A DNA stretch of 64,000 nucleotides from Lobosporangium transversale (taxonomy: Eukaryota > Mortierellomycota > Mortierellomycetes > Mortierellales > Mortierellaceae). Each line of letters begins with the position of its first letter. Position 1 is the stretch's first letter. This document shows, one piece after another, positions 48,562 through 60,300 of this stretch. The notes under the pieces were generated by a model. The model searched no databases and was not told the origin of the DNA. It was given only the letters and a program-made list of their open reading frames with translations. The position numbers and the translations under genes are program-made. The stretch covers positions 99,166-163,165 of the forward strand of contig NW_019029048.1 in NCBI RefSeq assembly GCF_002105155.1, given 5' to 3'.

Positions 48562-51500
48562 TTATCCGCTATCCATAGTCATCAAAAACTTCATTCCACC
48601 TAGCCGCTCCATCACGTCCAGTTTGGTTTTCCCAAGGTAACTGTCCCGGACTCGGTCATCCGCGATCTTGTAGATCTCTTTTACATTCAGCTTCTGTCTT
48701 TGTCTGAGGGAAGGGACAAGGAAATCATTGCTACTACGTCTGTGCTCCCCAACACAGTTGCGTCCTCTAGCGCGTTTGCTCATAGCAGTGATTCCACGAG
48801 CCTTTTCCCATTCAACAGTAACTTTACACCGTTTGTTCCAGATTTCTGTACGACCGAATTCTTCTATGGCCTTGACGAAGCGCCCTGCCATATATGTAGC
48901 TATCCTTGTTGTTGTCTTGAAGCCAACTTTCCAACTCTGAGCAATGGACTTGGGCGTAAGTCCATGGTAAATGTCCTGCACAGACCAATCTGGTGCGTGC
49001 TCTCTCTCTTCCTCATCATCGCCGTTCCTATCACCATGGCGTCGTACTTCTCGCACACCATCGATATGCATCTCCAGAGTTTTCCAAATGTAGTCCTCCT
49101 CTGCCGCAGTAAAAGTTGGCTCTTTTGTCCTTGGTGGGTCTACACCTCTCTCTCTGGCCCTTTGTGCTTGCTCCTGCACTGCTTTCAACTCTTTCCTCCA
49201 TGTCCTCTCCCCTATCACATTCACATTTTGGATTATCTCCTTCCACTTCTCGGCCTGAGTCTCCATCGTCCTTGGACATCTCCAGATGTGCGATGTGTCT
49301 TCATCCTCTGTCCCACACACTCTGCAGTTGCCGTCTTCATAAAGGTCTGGCCTCCAGTGTCTCATATATGACTGTGTAGGCAACATTCCATGGAGTTTCT
49401 TGATCCTGTGCGCTCGCTTTTGGCAGTCCGCTGGGCTGGTGAAGAGTCCTTTCGGTAGGTTGCTATCATGAACAATGTTCATAGTAGCTCGCCAATCAAT
49501 TTTTGTCCAATCCTTAACATGCTCCTGCGTCCTGTTCTGAGCGATCCACGTGTGATGTGTACGAGTTGTTGACTGTAACTTAAGGATCTGCCTTAAGTCA
49601 TCTTCCGCTGGTACACCGTTGAACTTTGTATGGCAGTACATGTCATTATGCTCCGTTATGTTGATATCCCATAGCTCGCCATAATGTCCATGTTTTGCTG
49701 CTTCGTCCGCTTCTTCGTTCCCTCTGTTGCCGACATGTCCTTTGACCCACTCGACCGTGACTTCCGATCCTTGTTGAATAAATGCGTTGTGTATAGCTGC
49801 CCACCATACTGCATACGGTGATCTAATACGTTGTCGCAACGTGCTATCCACTCTGCCTCGGACCAATGCTCGGAATTGAGTCACAACTGCGCTGTTATCA
49901 AGTCGGATTGTCATAGGTCTGTTTCGTGGGCTGATAAGTATTCCTGCCAACAAACCAGCTAGCTCTGCCTTTGTCGAGGATGCGTTGCCTGCTACTCTAC
50001 CAGATAGCGCAGTGTAAAACTCACCCTCTTGTGTCTGGACTACCACACCAAATGCCATACTTACTCTTTCAGTGCCAATATCTTTGAGAGATCTATTCGT
50101 ATAAATGACATTACCCGGCTGGGTATTGTACCGTTCCCTTTGGCGTTGGATTTTCTCCTCGGTATTGGCACTAATGATAACTCCATTTGTGTCCCTGGCT
50201 AGGCCTCTGTTGACTTCAGGGATCACTTTTAGGCACGGTGTCTCGTTGGAATCCAGGTCGACTTTTGCTCTCCTTAGCAGAGCTTGCTCGCTCAGACCCT
50301 CATATCTCCTTGTGTTCTGGGTCCGGCGTCTCCTCGCTTCTTCCCGGGCTCGCATGCGTTCACCATGCCTTCGCTCTCGGTCCTGGTGGCGTTCTGCTCT
50401 TCTGACTATGGCATCTAACTTTGCTCTTTGTCGCCTAAGATTATGTTCTCTGGTTGCTCTGCGCGCCTCTTTCATAACAGCTTCTCGTCTCTTTTTCCGC
50501 TCCTTCTGTTGATCTAGAATCCACTTAATTCCAATTGGTGGCTCAACAGCTTGATTAGCCGGTGATACTGTCAAAGTTCTGTTCGCTGCCTCATCCTTTA
50601 TGAATTGGTTGAGTGCACGAATCGCTTCTCGATCTTCGTCTTCCGTATCCCCGCCTAGCGAGCTGACATAACTACTGTCGCTGTTGCTGTCATCATCACT
50701 GACGTCTAAGAGTGCCAGTTTCCTCCTGTTCCATTCTCTTGCATGCCTACCCACATAATCGTTGTCGAAGCAAAAGTTTTGAAGTTGGTTGAACCAGAAT
50801 GGCGAAACTTTAGGCCCTCCGTAACGGGTCCTGAATGCGTGCCATGAGATCATGTCCTCCTTATCATCCGTAAGTATTTGATCCACAAAGTATACCATAC
50901 GCTTGGTGAGCGCCTTCCATACGTGTGGTAATTCTCCGTTTAGCCATTTCCATGTCGAGAGAGCGTTGTGTGGGAGACCAAATTCGGCCGCGATCGATAG
51001 GTCGAAAGTAATGTTACGATTCTTCATTTCTTCACAAACATTCGATATAAAGTTGTGGCGATACTTTTTGACACGATGTGGCTCCAAAGTTGGCGAGACT
51101 TCCATCTTATTCCTGTGCTGCAGCATCAGTACTCGTGTCCGACATATCCGTCCCATTACATTGCTGTCATTAAGTCGAAGCGCCAGGGTAGATATTTGTT
51201 CTTCCGCTTGAGCGTTCGCCAAGTCTTTGATGGCATACAATCTATTGTGGTTCATAATGCTGTTTGGCGTAGTTGATGGCATACGTGCTTTCCGCTTACA
51301 CAGTGACATATACTTACCAGTCATCTTCTGTAGGAACGTTGGTGGCAACATTTGGGCCGAAATCCTATACAGCACCTTTGGGATGAGCACATTATTGACA
51401 ATATACGTTGTCTGCCGATCTGTCAGGGCTTTGGACCGGAGAATGTTACAGGTCGTTTCTATTTCCTGCTCCACTATTTGCTGTGTTGCTGTTGGATTTC

Positions 51501-54221
51501 CTGTTGCTGTGACCCAAACACCAAGAATCCGTACCGATTCATTCTTTTCCACTGGTCGGATCTCTTCTGTAGGTGTCCCAAATTTCAGCGTGCTCCTCCT
51601 ATCCTGCTTGCTGTTGATACAGATGACCTGCGTTTTCTTGGCGTTCACTTCCACCCCGTTAAGAATGAAGAATGTCGTTGCAATGTCAAGTATCTCCTGC
51701 ATATGTGCTTTGGAGTCCGATATCCATGTAGTATCATCCACGAAAGCAAGGCCAGCAACTGATGGTGTCCCTCTTGGTCCCTCTAGACTATATCCAGTAC
51801 TACTGTCTATAATTTCACACAGGAGTGCATCATATGCTATTCTCCATAAAAGCGGACATTCCACTCCACCTTGATCCAAACCGCACTCTGGATGATACTC
51901 GTCAGTTGGTCCGTATTCAGTAATCACCCTGTTCACTTTGGAAATGGCGATGTTTTCACATAGGCGTATGAACTGTTCAGGGACCTGGAGCCGTCTTAGT
52001 CCGCGAGAAAGCATCCCATCGGGGGCGCAGTTGACAGAGTCGAAACACCGTTTCATGTCTTGGAACACAATCCACTGTTCTTTCTTGAACTCTCTTGCGT
52101 CTTCCATTGCCGCTTGCAGGATATGGATTGGATCCTTAGTGGTAGTACCTTTAAGAACAGAGAAGTTTGGTCCTCGTAGAATATCGTGCCTGGCCATGAT
52201 CGCGCTTAACCTATTTGTTATTACTGCAAACATTATTTTCCGTGCGTGCTCCAACAAAGCTATCGGCCTTACCTCTGCCATGTTTCCTGACCATTCTGGA
52301 GCTTTTGGTATGCAATAGAGGAGCCCCGTCTTCCAATCCTTGGGGACGTCTTCTTGCACGATAGTGGCACTTATGATTTGGAAGAGGATAAAGAGCCCCT
52401 GCGGTCCTTGGTGTTGGATCATTTCGTTCGTAATGCCTGACACACCAGCTGCCTTGTTTTTGGGTGCATCCAGGACCACAGCTGAAAACTCATTTCTGCT
52501 TGGTGGATCCATCAGACCGTCGTACCATTCACTCTTGATCCACCTCTGAGGGCTATATTGCTTCTGCCATCTCGAACCCGGCTCTAGCGGTTTTGACGGC
52601 CTAGGTCCGTGCCACTTGTCGAACCATGCCCGTACCTTCTCTTTAACTTGCTGTGGCTCTAGACTATTCACTGTGACACCGCCTTCGTCGTCCTGAATCC
52701 GGTCTATTGTCACTTTACCTCCACCACGTCCCAGCACTTTGTCTATCATTTTCCCTGTTGCCGACTTCAACTCTCCACAGCGTTTCTCTATCAGGCCATT
52801 CATCGTCCTTGTCTTTTCCAGCTTCCTTGTCGCCTGTAAAAATGATATTGACTCTGCCCATCTGTGCTTTACTCCTTTTACCCAATCTTTCCATACATCG
52901 TCGCTATCCTTCGTGTCCGGTATAGTAGTGAGGCCTTCGATCTCCCCTTGTCCTTGCAGCCTCAACCACTCAGCATTCTTATTGAATTTTTTCTGCTGCT
53001 CTACCAGTGTTGTCCATCTTGCGTCTCTTTGTACTGTTGATAATCCTCTGCGGGTTTGATTTGCCAATTTTTTAATTTTAGCGAGATCACGTATGAGGTG
53101 GCGGAGACACAATTCTTGTTCTGGCTTCACTCCAGACCGACCAACCACTCTTCCTGGCAAGTTTTCTTTGGCGCTTTCTATGAGCAGCTTTGAATACCAT
53201 TTCCATGCAAGGTCAATGTCGATTCTTTGAAGGTCTTCTGGCGTCAAGAGATCCTTTTCATCGTCGTTCTGGGCTCTCCGTAGGCCCATTGTAGAAGATT
53301 CACTGCCGTCTCCAATTCTTATATTCACACCGTTCTCAAAATTCTCCCAATCGTCGTTGCTGGCATCGCGAAGTAAGAATTTGTAGCCCTTGGGTTTTTT
53401 GTAAATGATGTGATGAAGTGGTTGTTGAATAAGGCGGTGCAGTGTCATTTCTAGAGTGACCATTTTGTGGTCTGACGCCACAATACCATCCAATGATTTG
53501 TGTTTGACCCTGAGAAGCCTATCCGTGAATACACTAGATACAAAGATCATGTCTATACGGCTCGTATTCTGGCAGGTATAGTCTTCACGAAGAGAGTGTT
53601 GAGCGCGGAAAACATCATGAAGTGGCTGCGTCTCCATCCATTAAAGTAGTGCCGATTCTGGTCTTATACTCGTTGCGTTCTCTCGTCGTCGATCGAGCCG
53701 GGGTTCCTAGTAGCATTGAAATCCCCAAGAATGATTATACCCCTCCCTTCTTCTCTCGCGTCGTTATATTCTTTTTGTATCCATTTAGTAATTACCTCTG
53801 CTTCATCTTCCCTTCCGCTTGGTAGGTAGCAGTTAATTACTCTGATTTTAAATCCCCCAGGAAAGTTGAAATCTCTCGCTTGGCCTCTGCTCCCACAAGA
53901 TGAAGTTCTTGCAGCGTACTGGAACCAATGCTGAGCGATCAAAAGCCCAACCCCTGTTCCCTGTGTTGCACCTTCTTTACCACTCACCCACCACATTTTA
54001 TATTTAGTTTGTTTCAAATTTCTTGCCATTTTACTCCCTCCAACATGCATGTTGGTTTCTTGGAGTGCTATCATATCTAAATCTTTCATATCACCATATT
54101 CACATAACGCTTCTATTTTCCCAGCTTCTAACGCACCCCGTATGTTAAATGATCCAAATTTAATAGCACTGCTATTAGATCTAGTACTGTCCTGTCTATT
54201 TTGAGTGCTTGCATTACTCAT
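48562..54221 (-). pseudogene. LINE ORF2: endonuclease, reverse transcriptase, RNase H
   Basis: The frame starts at 54221 with an APE-type endonuclease (FNIRG, QET, ILGDFNAT) and breaks at about 53,665. There the frame shifts, and the continuing frame has a TAA just before the ATG at 53637. From 53637 to 48562 it is open for 1,691 codons: end of the endonuclease (SDHK), RT (motif A QDMKRCFDSV near residue 529, motif B GLDQGGVECPLL, motif C FVDD near 634), Arg-rich linker, RNase H near 1,180-1,310 (KAELAGL, RLDNSAV, NEEADEAAKHG), and a CxxC..HxxxC finger (CRVCGTEDEDTSHIWRC near 1,438). The first RNase H Asp is Asn (YTNRS). Without the N-terminal part of the endonuclease the protein could not nick DNA in the usual way. 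Confidence 0.88.
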
Positions 54222-55870
54222 TATGGACTAGTGGTTTTGGCGGCAATCCACTTGAGGTTGATTTCTCTTCTTTTCTACTTTTTTTCCTTACTACCTGCTC
54301 CGTTTGCTATGAGAGCCATAATCCCTGCTAGGGACTCGTTAGTAGGAGGCATGCCTGGAAAAGCAGCTGACTTACCTTTGTTTTTGGGCACGTTCCTGTG
54401 GAACTCTCCACTCAGTCCTGCTGCCTTCAGGTGCTCGGCTGCGAAGTCCATTCCAAGATGTTGGCTCATCATTCCTATTAACATTTGGATTAGTAGACTG
54501 TTTTGAGCACGTAGTTGTTGTTGCTCTTCCTGTAGGCGTTCCACTGTATCTACCAGTTGCTGGATTTTCTTATCGACTGCACCAGTGTTGCTGTTCTTTC
54601 CTATGACGTTTGTTTGACCAGAACTTTGGGTATTGGTTTTTTCTTCCTGTGCCTTCTGTTGGTTGCTTTGAGTAACACTTCCACTCTTTCCCGTGGCGGC
54701 TTTGGCGTATGAGAGTTGTGGTACAACTTTCAGTGCTCCTCCCTTTTGGTATTCCTTGACAGCTTTGATGTGCTGCTTTGTCTCCTGGAGTGCAATGAAT
54801 ACCTCGCATTCCCTCATGATGTGTCCTGGTTTGTGGCATTGTCGGCATCGTTTGTCGTCCTTATCACCCCAGAAAGTCTCAATGCCCCCGATTTTGACTG
54901 GTTTAGTCATAGTTTCCGCCATTGCTTCTGCAGAGGGGAAATACACGAATGCTTCTCGTTGATATTGCCATTTCTTCCCCGTCTTTTGAAAAATAGCGTG
55001 GCACTTTGACGAAATTCGCTTGCTTTTCTCCAAGGAGAGGCTCCAAGTCCTTGTCTGTCGTTCCAAAAGGGAGACCTGAGATTTTTGCGACGTGTGTCAA
55101 TGTCCACTCGACTCGTTCATTGCCGATTTGCGGATGCGCGCGAGTTCTTTTCCAATGAAGACGTGCTCCCGGTTGGCCAATTTGAATTTTGTGACGTCCT
55201 CAACATTGTTATAAACTACTGCTGCGGTGATCTTGACTCCCTTGGAGCATGGCGGGTTGCAATCTTTTCAATAGTACCGAACTGCAGCATTGCTGACTTG
55301 ATAAGGAATTCCCGGAGTCCTAGGAGCAATACCATAAACCTCCACTGTGCGTTCCAGTTCACGTTCACGGGTGTCGGTATTCATTTCAAAAAACAATGGG
55401 ACTTCGTGTTCATTTCCGTCTTCATCTTTGTGTGTAGCAGTCATTTCCAGGAGCGCTGTCAGGGATGGTTGATCCTCAACAGCAACACGGAAAGCAGTAT
55501 ATCCATTGACTTTGACCTTGTGTGGTCCTTCTGTGCAATAGATGGCAGCATCCAACAAGACTGTTTTCCAGGTCTTTCTTTTTTTCGGCAACCGTTGTTC
55601 CATAAAGGTCCTCGAGGAAGACGCCGGCCGCCTTCAGCCTATCCTTGGTGCGTCTCACTTCCTGCCATTCTGTGACTCCCACAGTGGCCATTGCGTCATC
55701 GTCTTCGTCCATTGCGTCCTGTTCTTGTGTAGCTGCACGCAAGCCATTTGCACCCAGGCTGCGGTTATACGAGGGACGGCTCTTAGAGCCCGTTCCCTCG
55801 TCAACGCGGCTCCCGCTCGCCTCTATGCCGCTTGCGGGACCGACTTCTTGGTTGTTGGGCTGTCTTTGAG

Positions 55871-55890
55871 ATCCGATTCCGCTATTTGGA
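55871..55890. repeat. Target-site duplication of the SINE, left copy
   Basis: ATCCGATTCCGCTATTTGGA, identical to 56,560-56,579. On the coding strand it encodes the same ORF1 residues (NSGIG) on both sides of the insertion. Confidence 0.92.
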
Positions 55891-56559
55891 TTTTTTTTTT
55901 TTTCCTGTTAACAAGAACCCACAGAGGTGAGGAATTTTTATTTCATAATCTCGCTCTAAAGTAATGATATCGCCCTCAACTATGAAACAAGCGAAACTCT
56001 CAAAGTTCGCACGGGATGGCTGTGAAGAGCCAATTCGTATCCATGTTTTTCTCTACCAATGTACACCGTGATCGGTACTCGAAGTCCATCCTTCCGATGT
56101 GGCCTGTTGCGCCCGTGAAAAGCTGCGGAGGCTGGCGTGCCGACTCTAGCTAAGGACGACTTTTTTAATTTTTTCTATTAGATCAAATCCACTGGCATGT
56201 GGACCCAAATCTTGCGGAATTGGTCTGAAATTTCTATTTTGGACTCCGTCAAACTTTGTGATCATCGCTGTCCTAGTCAAGTGGGTGGATGGGGGGATGT
56301 GCTGCCAGATGTACCGCTGGTTCGGCTGGGGGGTGGAATATATACCTAAGACATGTGGCCAGCCAGGCGACTTAGGGTAGTGCACCCACGATCTTAGCCT
56401 TAGCGGAGAACACTAGGCTGTCTCGGAGAGAAAGTATAAAAACTCAAGCAAATCCCTGACCTGGCACATGTTTGCTTCACTTTATGTGCCTTAACCAGGA
56501 CTCGAACCCGGCCCCTGGGCTAGACAGGGGGGTGCCCTGACGAGTATACTACTCAGCCA
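55891..56559 (-). mobile_element. tRNA-headed SINE inserted in LINE ORF1 (copy B)
   Basis: A 669-bp insertion between two perfect 20-bp copies of ATCCGATTCCGCTATTTGGA (55,871-55,890 and 56,560-56,579), with A13 at its 3' end (T13 at 55,891-55,903). The 5' head contains a Pol III A box (TGGCTGAGTAG, 56,541-56,559 region) and B box (GGTTCGAGTCC, 56,498-56,508). The body continues to an A-rich linker near 56,160, then to a right half that also exists alone at 39,124-39,338. The end GTGGGTTCTTGTTAACA resembles the LINE tail, and an internal part matches the LINE 3' region. The structure is that of a composite SINE using the LINE machinery. Confidence 0.88.
56485..56559 (-). other. tRNA-like Pol III promoter region of the SINE
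   Basis: A and B boxes are spaced as in a tRNA. The middle (CCTGTC at the anticodon position) and TAGTATA resemble tRNA-Asp most, judged by eye. The 5' acceptor strand is missing, so it is not a working tRNA gene but a promoter head. Confidence 0.7.
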
Positions 56560-56579
56560 ATCCGATTCCGCTATTTGGA
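56560..56579. repeat. Target-site duplication of the SINE, right copy
   Basis: Perfect 20-bp match to 55,871-55,890, immediately next to the SINE head. Confidence 0.92.
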
Positions 56580-56901
56580 ATGCGAGCTCTTTTCGAATGA
56601 GGGACATTTCTGTCCAAATTGGGTGGATCATGTTGCTGATTTTTTCCTAATGCAGGTTCCATGATGAGTGATGTCGTTGGCACTCTTGTGCGCTAACAGG
56701 GGGTGTGGAAGGGGTGTGTATAGAGAGGGAATGTGTAAATGTAGCGTATCCGATGGTGTACGGAGAAGAGTTTTGGTGCCCTGACGAGTATACTACCTAA
56801 TGTATGGAAGCCACTATATCCAAACACAATACTACTGGATATAATGATAACACAAGGTAATTAGATTTTAAGGAGATCCAAAACTATGCGCAGGACACCT
56901 T

Positions 56902-56973
56902 GCCCGGCTAGCTCAATCGGTAGAGCATCAGACTTCTAATCTGAAGGTTGCGGGTTCGATCCCCGCGTTGGGC
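56902..56973 (+). tRNA. tRNA-Arg (TCT)
   Basis: 72 nt. The acceptor stem GCCCGGC pairs with GTTGGGC, with two G:T. The D arm is GCTC..GAGC with A box TAGCTCAATCGG. The anticodon loop CTTCTAA gives TCT. The T arm is GCGGG-TTCGATC-CCCGC. No intron. The 5' end of the large LINE is 104 bp upstream. Confidence 0.95.
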
Positions 56974-57389
56974 TAATACCTGTATCCGGTATGATATTTT
57001 TTTCTCTATTTTGAGAGCAAAAAGTATTCCTGGACACCCTGGACACGGAGTAACATGGTTCTTTTCTTGAATTGCAACTAAAGTCAAATCGATAGATAGG
57101 GCATATCTGCTACATCTGCAGTCACTCGTATGGTTCCTGTTGTTTGTCAGGGCACGAATAACATTACTTGATAATGAAACATCATTTGAATTGAGCTCTC
57201 TCATATGCAGTAAGTAGAACATTAAATATATATTTCTATTTTTTTTTTGGCATTCACTTCCTTTCGTCTCTCATTTCTCACCTTAGCTCTTAGACCAGTG
57301 CAGACAACCATTACGTTGCATGCTTGTAACTTTGTGCATCATCTTCCATTACAAGTACTGCCTCCTATCCTCGTCTACTTTCCACTGCG
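56974..57389. other. Intergenic region
   Basis: 0.4-kb spacer between tRNA-Arg and the following gene. It contains a short T run right after the tRNA (ATTTTTTTC at 56,996-57,004) that can act as a Pol III terminator, and a CT-rich leader near 57,250-57,290. No gene seen. Confidence 0.55.
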
Positions 57390-60300
57390 ATGCATAATGG
57401 CTACTTAGGTGGTTGGCCTCCACGGGTCCCCACTTCGCCTGATACTACCACCATGTCCGATCCTTTAGCTGGACCACAGTCTTCTTGCACAACTTCCCTT
57501 GCTGGCCGTTCTCCTACTTCTATTTCTTCTTCTTCTAATAAAAATAACTTACCTAATCCAACGGATACAATCAACAGTCAACCAGATGGTATATGTTGTG
57601 TCCAGCAGAATTCTGGAACAGCTAAAGCTAAAGCTACGCTCCAGCCTACACCTACAGAAACCATTGAACCATCAATATCGGATACAGTACGGCCCCATGC
57701 TAAAAGGCAGCTCTCTCGGTCTTTCTCTGCAACTTTGATTAAAACTGATCCTATAACCTTGCGGAATACGGTATCAGGAGGCTTACTAAGTTCGCCCATC
57801 TCGGTCCCGCCTGGTGCATTCCACCCTTATTGCAGCGCCTCATTCTTACCAAGTACGATTCGCCCTCACGCACAATCAACACCGCCATCAGGTGGTATTA
57901 CTACACCTTCCTCTGTAGATGCTATCGCGAGACATAACTTTGCATCAGGAACAATATCTGAAAGTCCTACTGTGCCTCCTGCTCTCTCTGGCAATAATAA
58001 TGGCAGTCAAATGAAGAGATCACAGTCTCCGGAGCTTATGCGACCTCTTTATCATTCTTTTTCAAATGTGAGCATGATGCCGCCACCACGCTCTATATCT
58101 TTTGCGGGAACCTCTAGCCGACCTGTCTATTCATCAGTGCCGTTCGCTAAGTTACCTGCAGATATCAATAACAGCCCACCCCTGTTTACGACAAACACGC
58201 GAAAAGGTCAAATAGTAGGAAATAAAACACCTAAGAAAGGGATCAAAAACAGGTTTAGAAAGCTTCGAAGAAAACAAGGATCGAGTTCGCGTGATAATGG
58301 TGGAGTAAATGCCTTCATCACAAGTGGAGAAAGTGACTCGGAGGCTACATTTGGTAAGAATCACAAAGGTGTATGGATCTATGGATGTGGTTTTGAGAGA
58401 AGGGTTTGTGGAAATATGCAAGTATGAGTGGGAGTTTTATGTTTAAACAATTAGATCTTCCTAAACATAAGCTAAGGAAAGCATGATTGATGAATTTCCC
58501 TCTAGAACCTGAATCAGATCTCATATCTAATGTTGGAGGCATCACACATAGATTTCCATCAGCACCAGAAAGCAAAAAAGCCTCATTGTCTACACGCTCG
58601 AAACTAAAGTATACCGACTCTGGTCTCCCACCACAACTCCCACCACGAAACGGCCCCAGCAGCATTATAACTCACTTCAACAATGGGCAAGGCCCAGTAA
58701 CGCAAGGTAAAGGCGGTAGCTTGTCTGGATCAGAGCAAGGGCACGAAAATAATAAAGCAGTACGTTTATTATTAAAGAGCGTGGGCTTCTCAAATCAGCA
58801 TTCAACTGCGCCCCTCTCAACCGCACCATCTGCTCGAGATCTGCATGGGACTCAAAACGGTGTCATGAAACCAATACAAACTCGTAGTACATTCCCCTTA
58901 TTTGGAGACTTCCTTTCGGGAGATGATCAACCCTCGACTTCCAAAGGCTTCAAGCTGAAGGGTTCAGGGCGGCGTAAGAGGCGCTTCACAAAAAAAACTC
59001 ACTCTGTTGCCACCGGAATGTTTACTCCTTTCGCGACAGCTGCTACAGATGACGAAGACTCATCAACATCCCGGTCGAGCCGTCACCGTCACCATCATGG
59101 GTTTCTCCATAGCTTCCACCACCGCCATCGTAGTCGGTCTGTCGGAGAAGAAGTTCGCCATCAGATACCGGTGACCTGGTGCCTGGAAGCACTCATTTCG
59201 CCTGCACTAAAGGAAGCACGTCAGGCGAACCCAGATCCAAACTTGCTCTTGGTGGAATTAGAACCATTACCAACTAGCTTTGTCAATGCCTTTGCAACGC
59301 TATCCGCGTCCAAAACTCGTTTCCAATCGCAAACGTACCAACAGCAACATCATCCATATACTCAAATACAACAAGGCCCTTTGGCACCACATGTCATACC
59401 ATTTTCTATCTACAGTACACCTATTGGTACGCTCACTAATTACGAGCCTCAATCAATGCCTCAGCAGTCGAGAGCGAATGGCCTGGACATCATAGGGACA
59501 AAATCTTTTCTTTTCAGATCTTATGAAAACTCAAAGTTCCAAGGATACTATATATTTCGAGTTCTGGGCAAAAATGTCGAATATAAAAAGCTATCCTTGA
59601 AATTGGAGCCTGCATGTGCACAATATTTTCGGGAGGCATATGTGACCTACCGTGCATTAGAGAAAAAAGCAAAAACATTAAGAGAAGAACAAGAACAGAG
59701 CCGGATTGCCTCTTTCTGGCCGAATGATGGAGGTCAAGATGATACGTCTGAACAACTAGAAACCGGAATTTTAAGCACTGCCCTCTCTAAGCCAACAAAA
59801 GAGTCTGTTCGACTGAGCGGCAGTGAACGAGACAAGCAAAATCTAGGAGAAAAGATCGTCAAATCTGCATTAGCTTGGGATCAGACGCGCATGACAAGCT
59901 CAGGAACCCTAAGTGAAAGTCCCATAGCTTCCCCTGTTGGGATATCTTCTGGACGGGCACTTGGGTATTTGGATCAGCGGTACAGCCCCATAAGCAGCAG
60001 TAATTTGTTTCTCAGAGGCATTGCAGGAACACCTGATCGGTCTAGAAGCGATCCTACAGAACACCATGAGCCACCATTTTCAGTCCGACAGATAAGTAAT
60101 AACAACAACAATAATTTATCCAAGACAATACCGTACTCTGCACAGCTCCTCAGCAGGAAATGGTCGTGGACAAGCGTTAAGGAGCAGCAGCGACTGGAAC
60201 AGCTACAGCTACAGACAGCCGAAATTGCCAAATGGAAAGAGATGGAGCGAAAATATCGCGAGGAATTTCGACAAGCAACATTTGGCCTGGAGCTCTATCT

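Larger units (their letters stand above)
54275..56662 (-). pseudogene. LINE ORF1 (gag-like, RRM and zinc knuckle), multiply broken
   Basis: Start MEPALGKNQQHDPPNL at 56662. The frame is interrupted at IPNSGIG by the SINE insertion (55,891-56,559) and resumes at SQRQPNNQEVGPAS. Later frame changes occur near 55,580 (an A7 run in the coding strand), near 55,260, near 55,090 and near 54,980. Recognisable parts are an RRM-like region (VEVYGIAPRTPGIPYQV ... KLANREHVFIGKEL), a second one (HVAKISGLPFGTTDKDLEPL ... REAFVYFPSAEAM), a CCHC knuckle (CRQCHKPGHIMREC near 54,825) and a coiled-coil Gln-rich C-terminus. ORF1 proteins bind the element RNA. At least five breaks make this copy inactive. Confidence 0.82.
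48339..56797 (-). mobile_element. Near full-length LINE retrotransposon (APE endonuclease, RT, RNase H type)
   Basis: Two-ORF LINE read on the minus strand: 5' leader from about 56,797, ORF1 (gag-like) from 56662, ORF2 (endonuclease, RT, RNase H) from 54221, a 3' untranslated region and A26 at 48,339-48,364. Length is about 8.5 kb including a 669-bp SINE insertion. The domain set (two RRM-like folds and a zinc knuckle in ORF1; APE, RT, RNase H and CCHC-like finger in ORF2) fits the I/Tad group. ORF1 and the endonuclease carry frame breaks, so this copy should be immobile. The 5' border is set by a 22-nt sequence shared with the SINE head; no convincing target duplication was found. The 5' end is 104 bp from a tRNA-Arg gene. 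Confidence 0.9.

Noticed and set aside
48700-49371. 223-codon plus-strand frame with membrane-like segments
   Set aside because: Antisense of LINE ORF2, which is supported by domain motifs.
56485-56559. A functional tRNA gene on the minus strand
   Set aside because: A and B boxes are present but the 5' acceptor strand is absent; it is the head of a SINE with a target duplication directly next to it.
48339-56797. Target-site duplication of the large LINE
   Set aside because: Only a 4-bp CTAC match is seen at the two borders, which is not significant.
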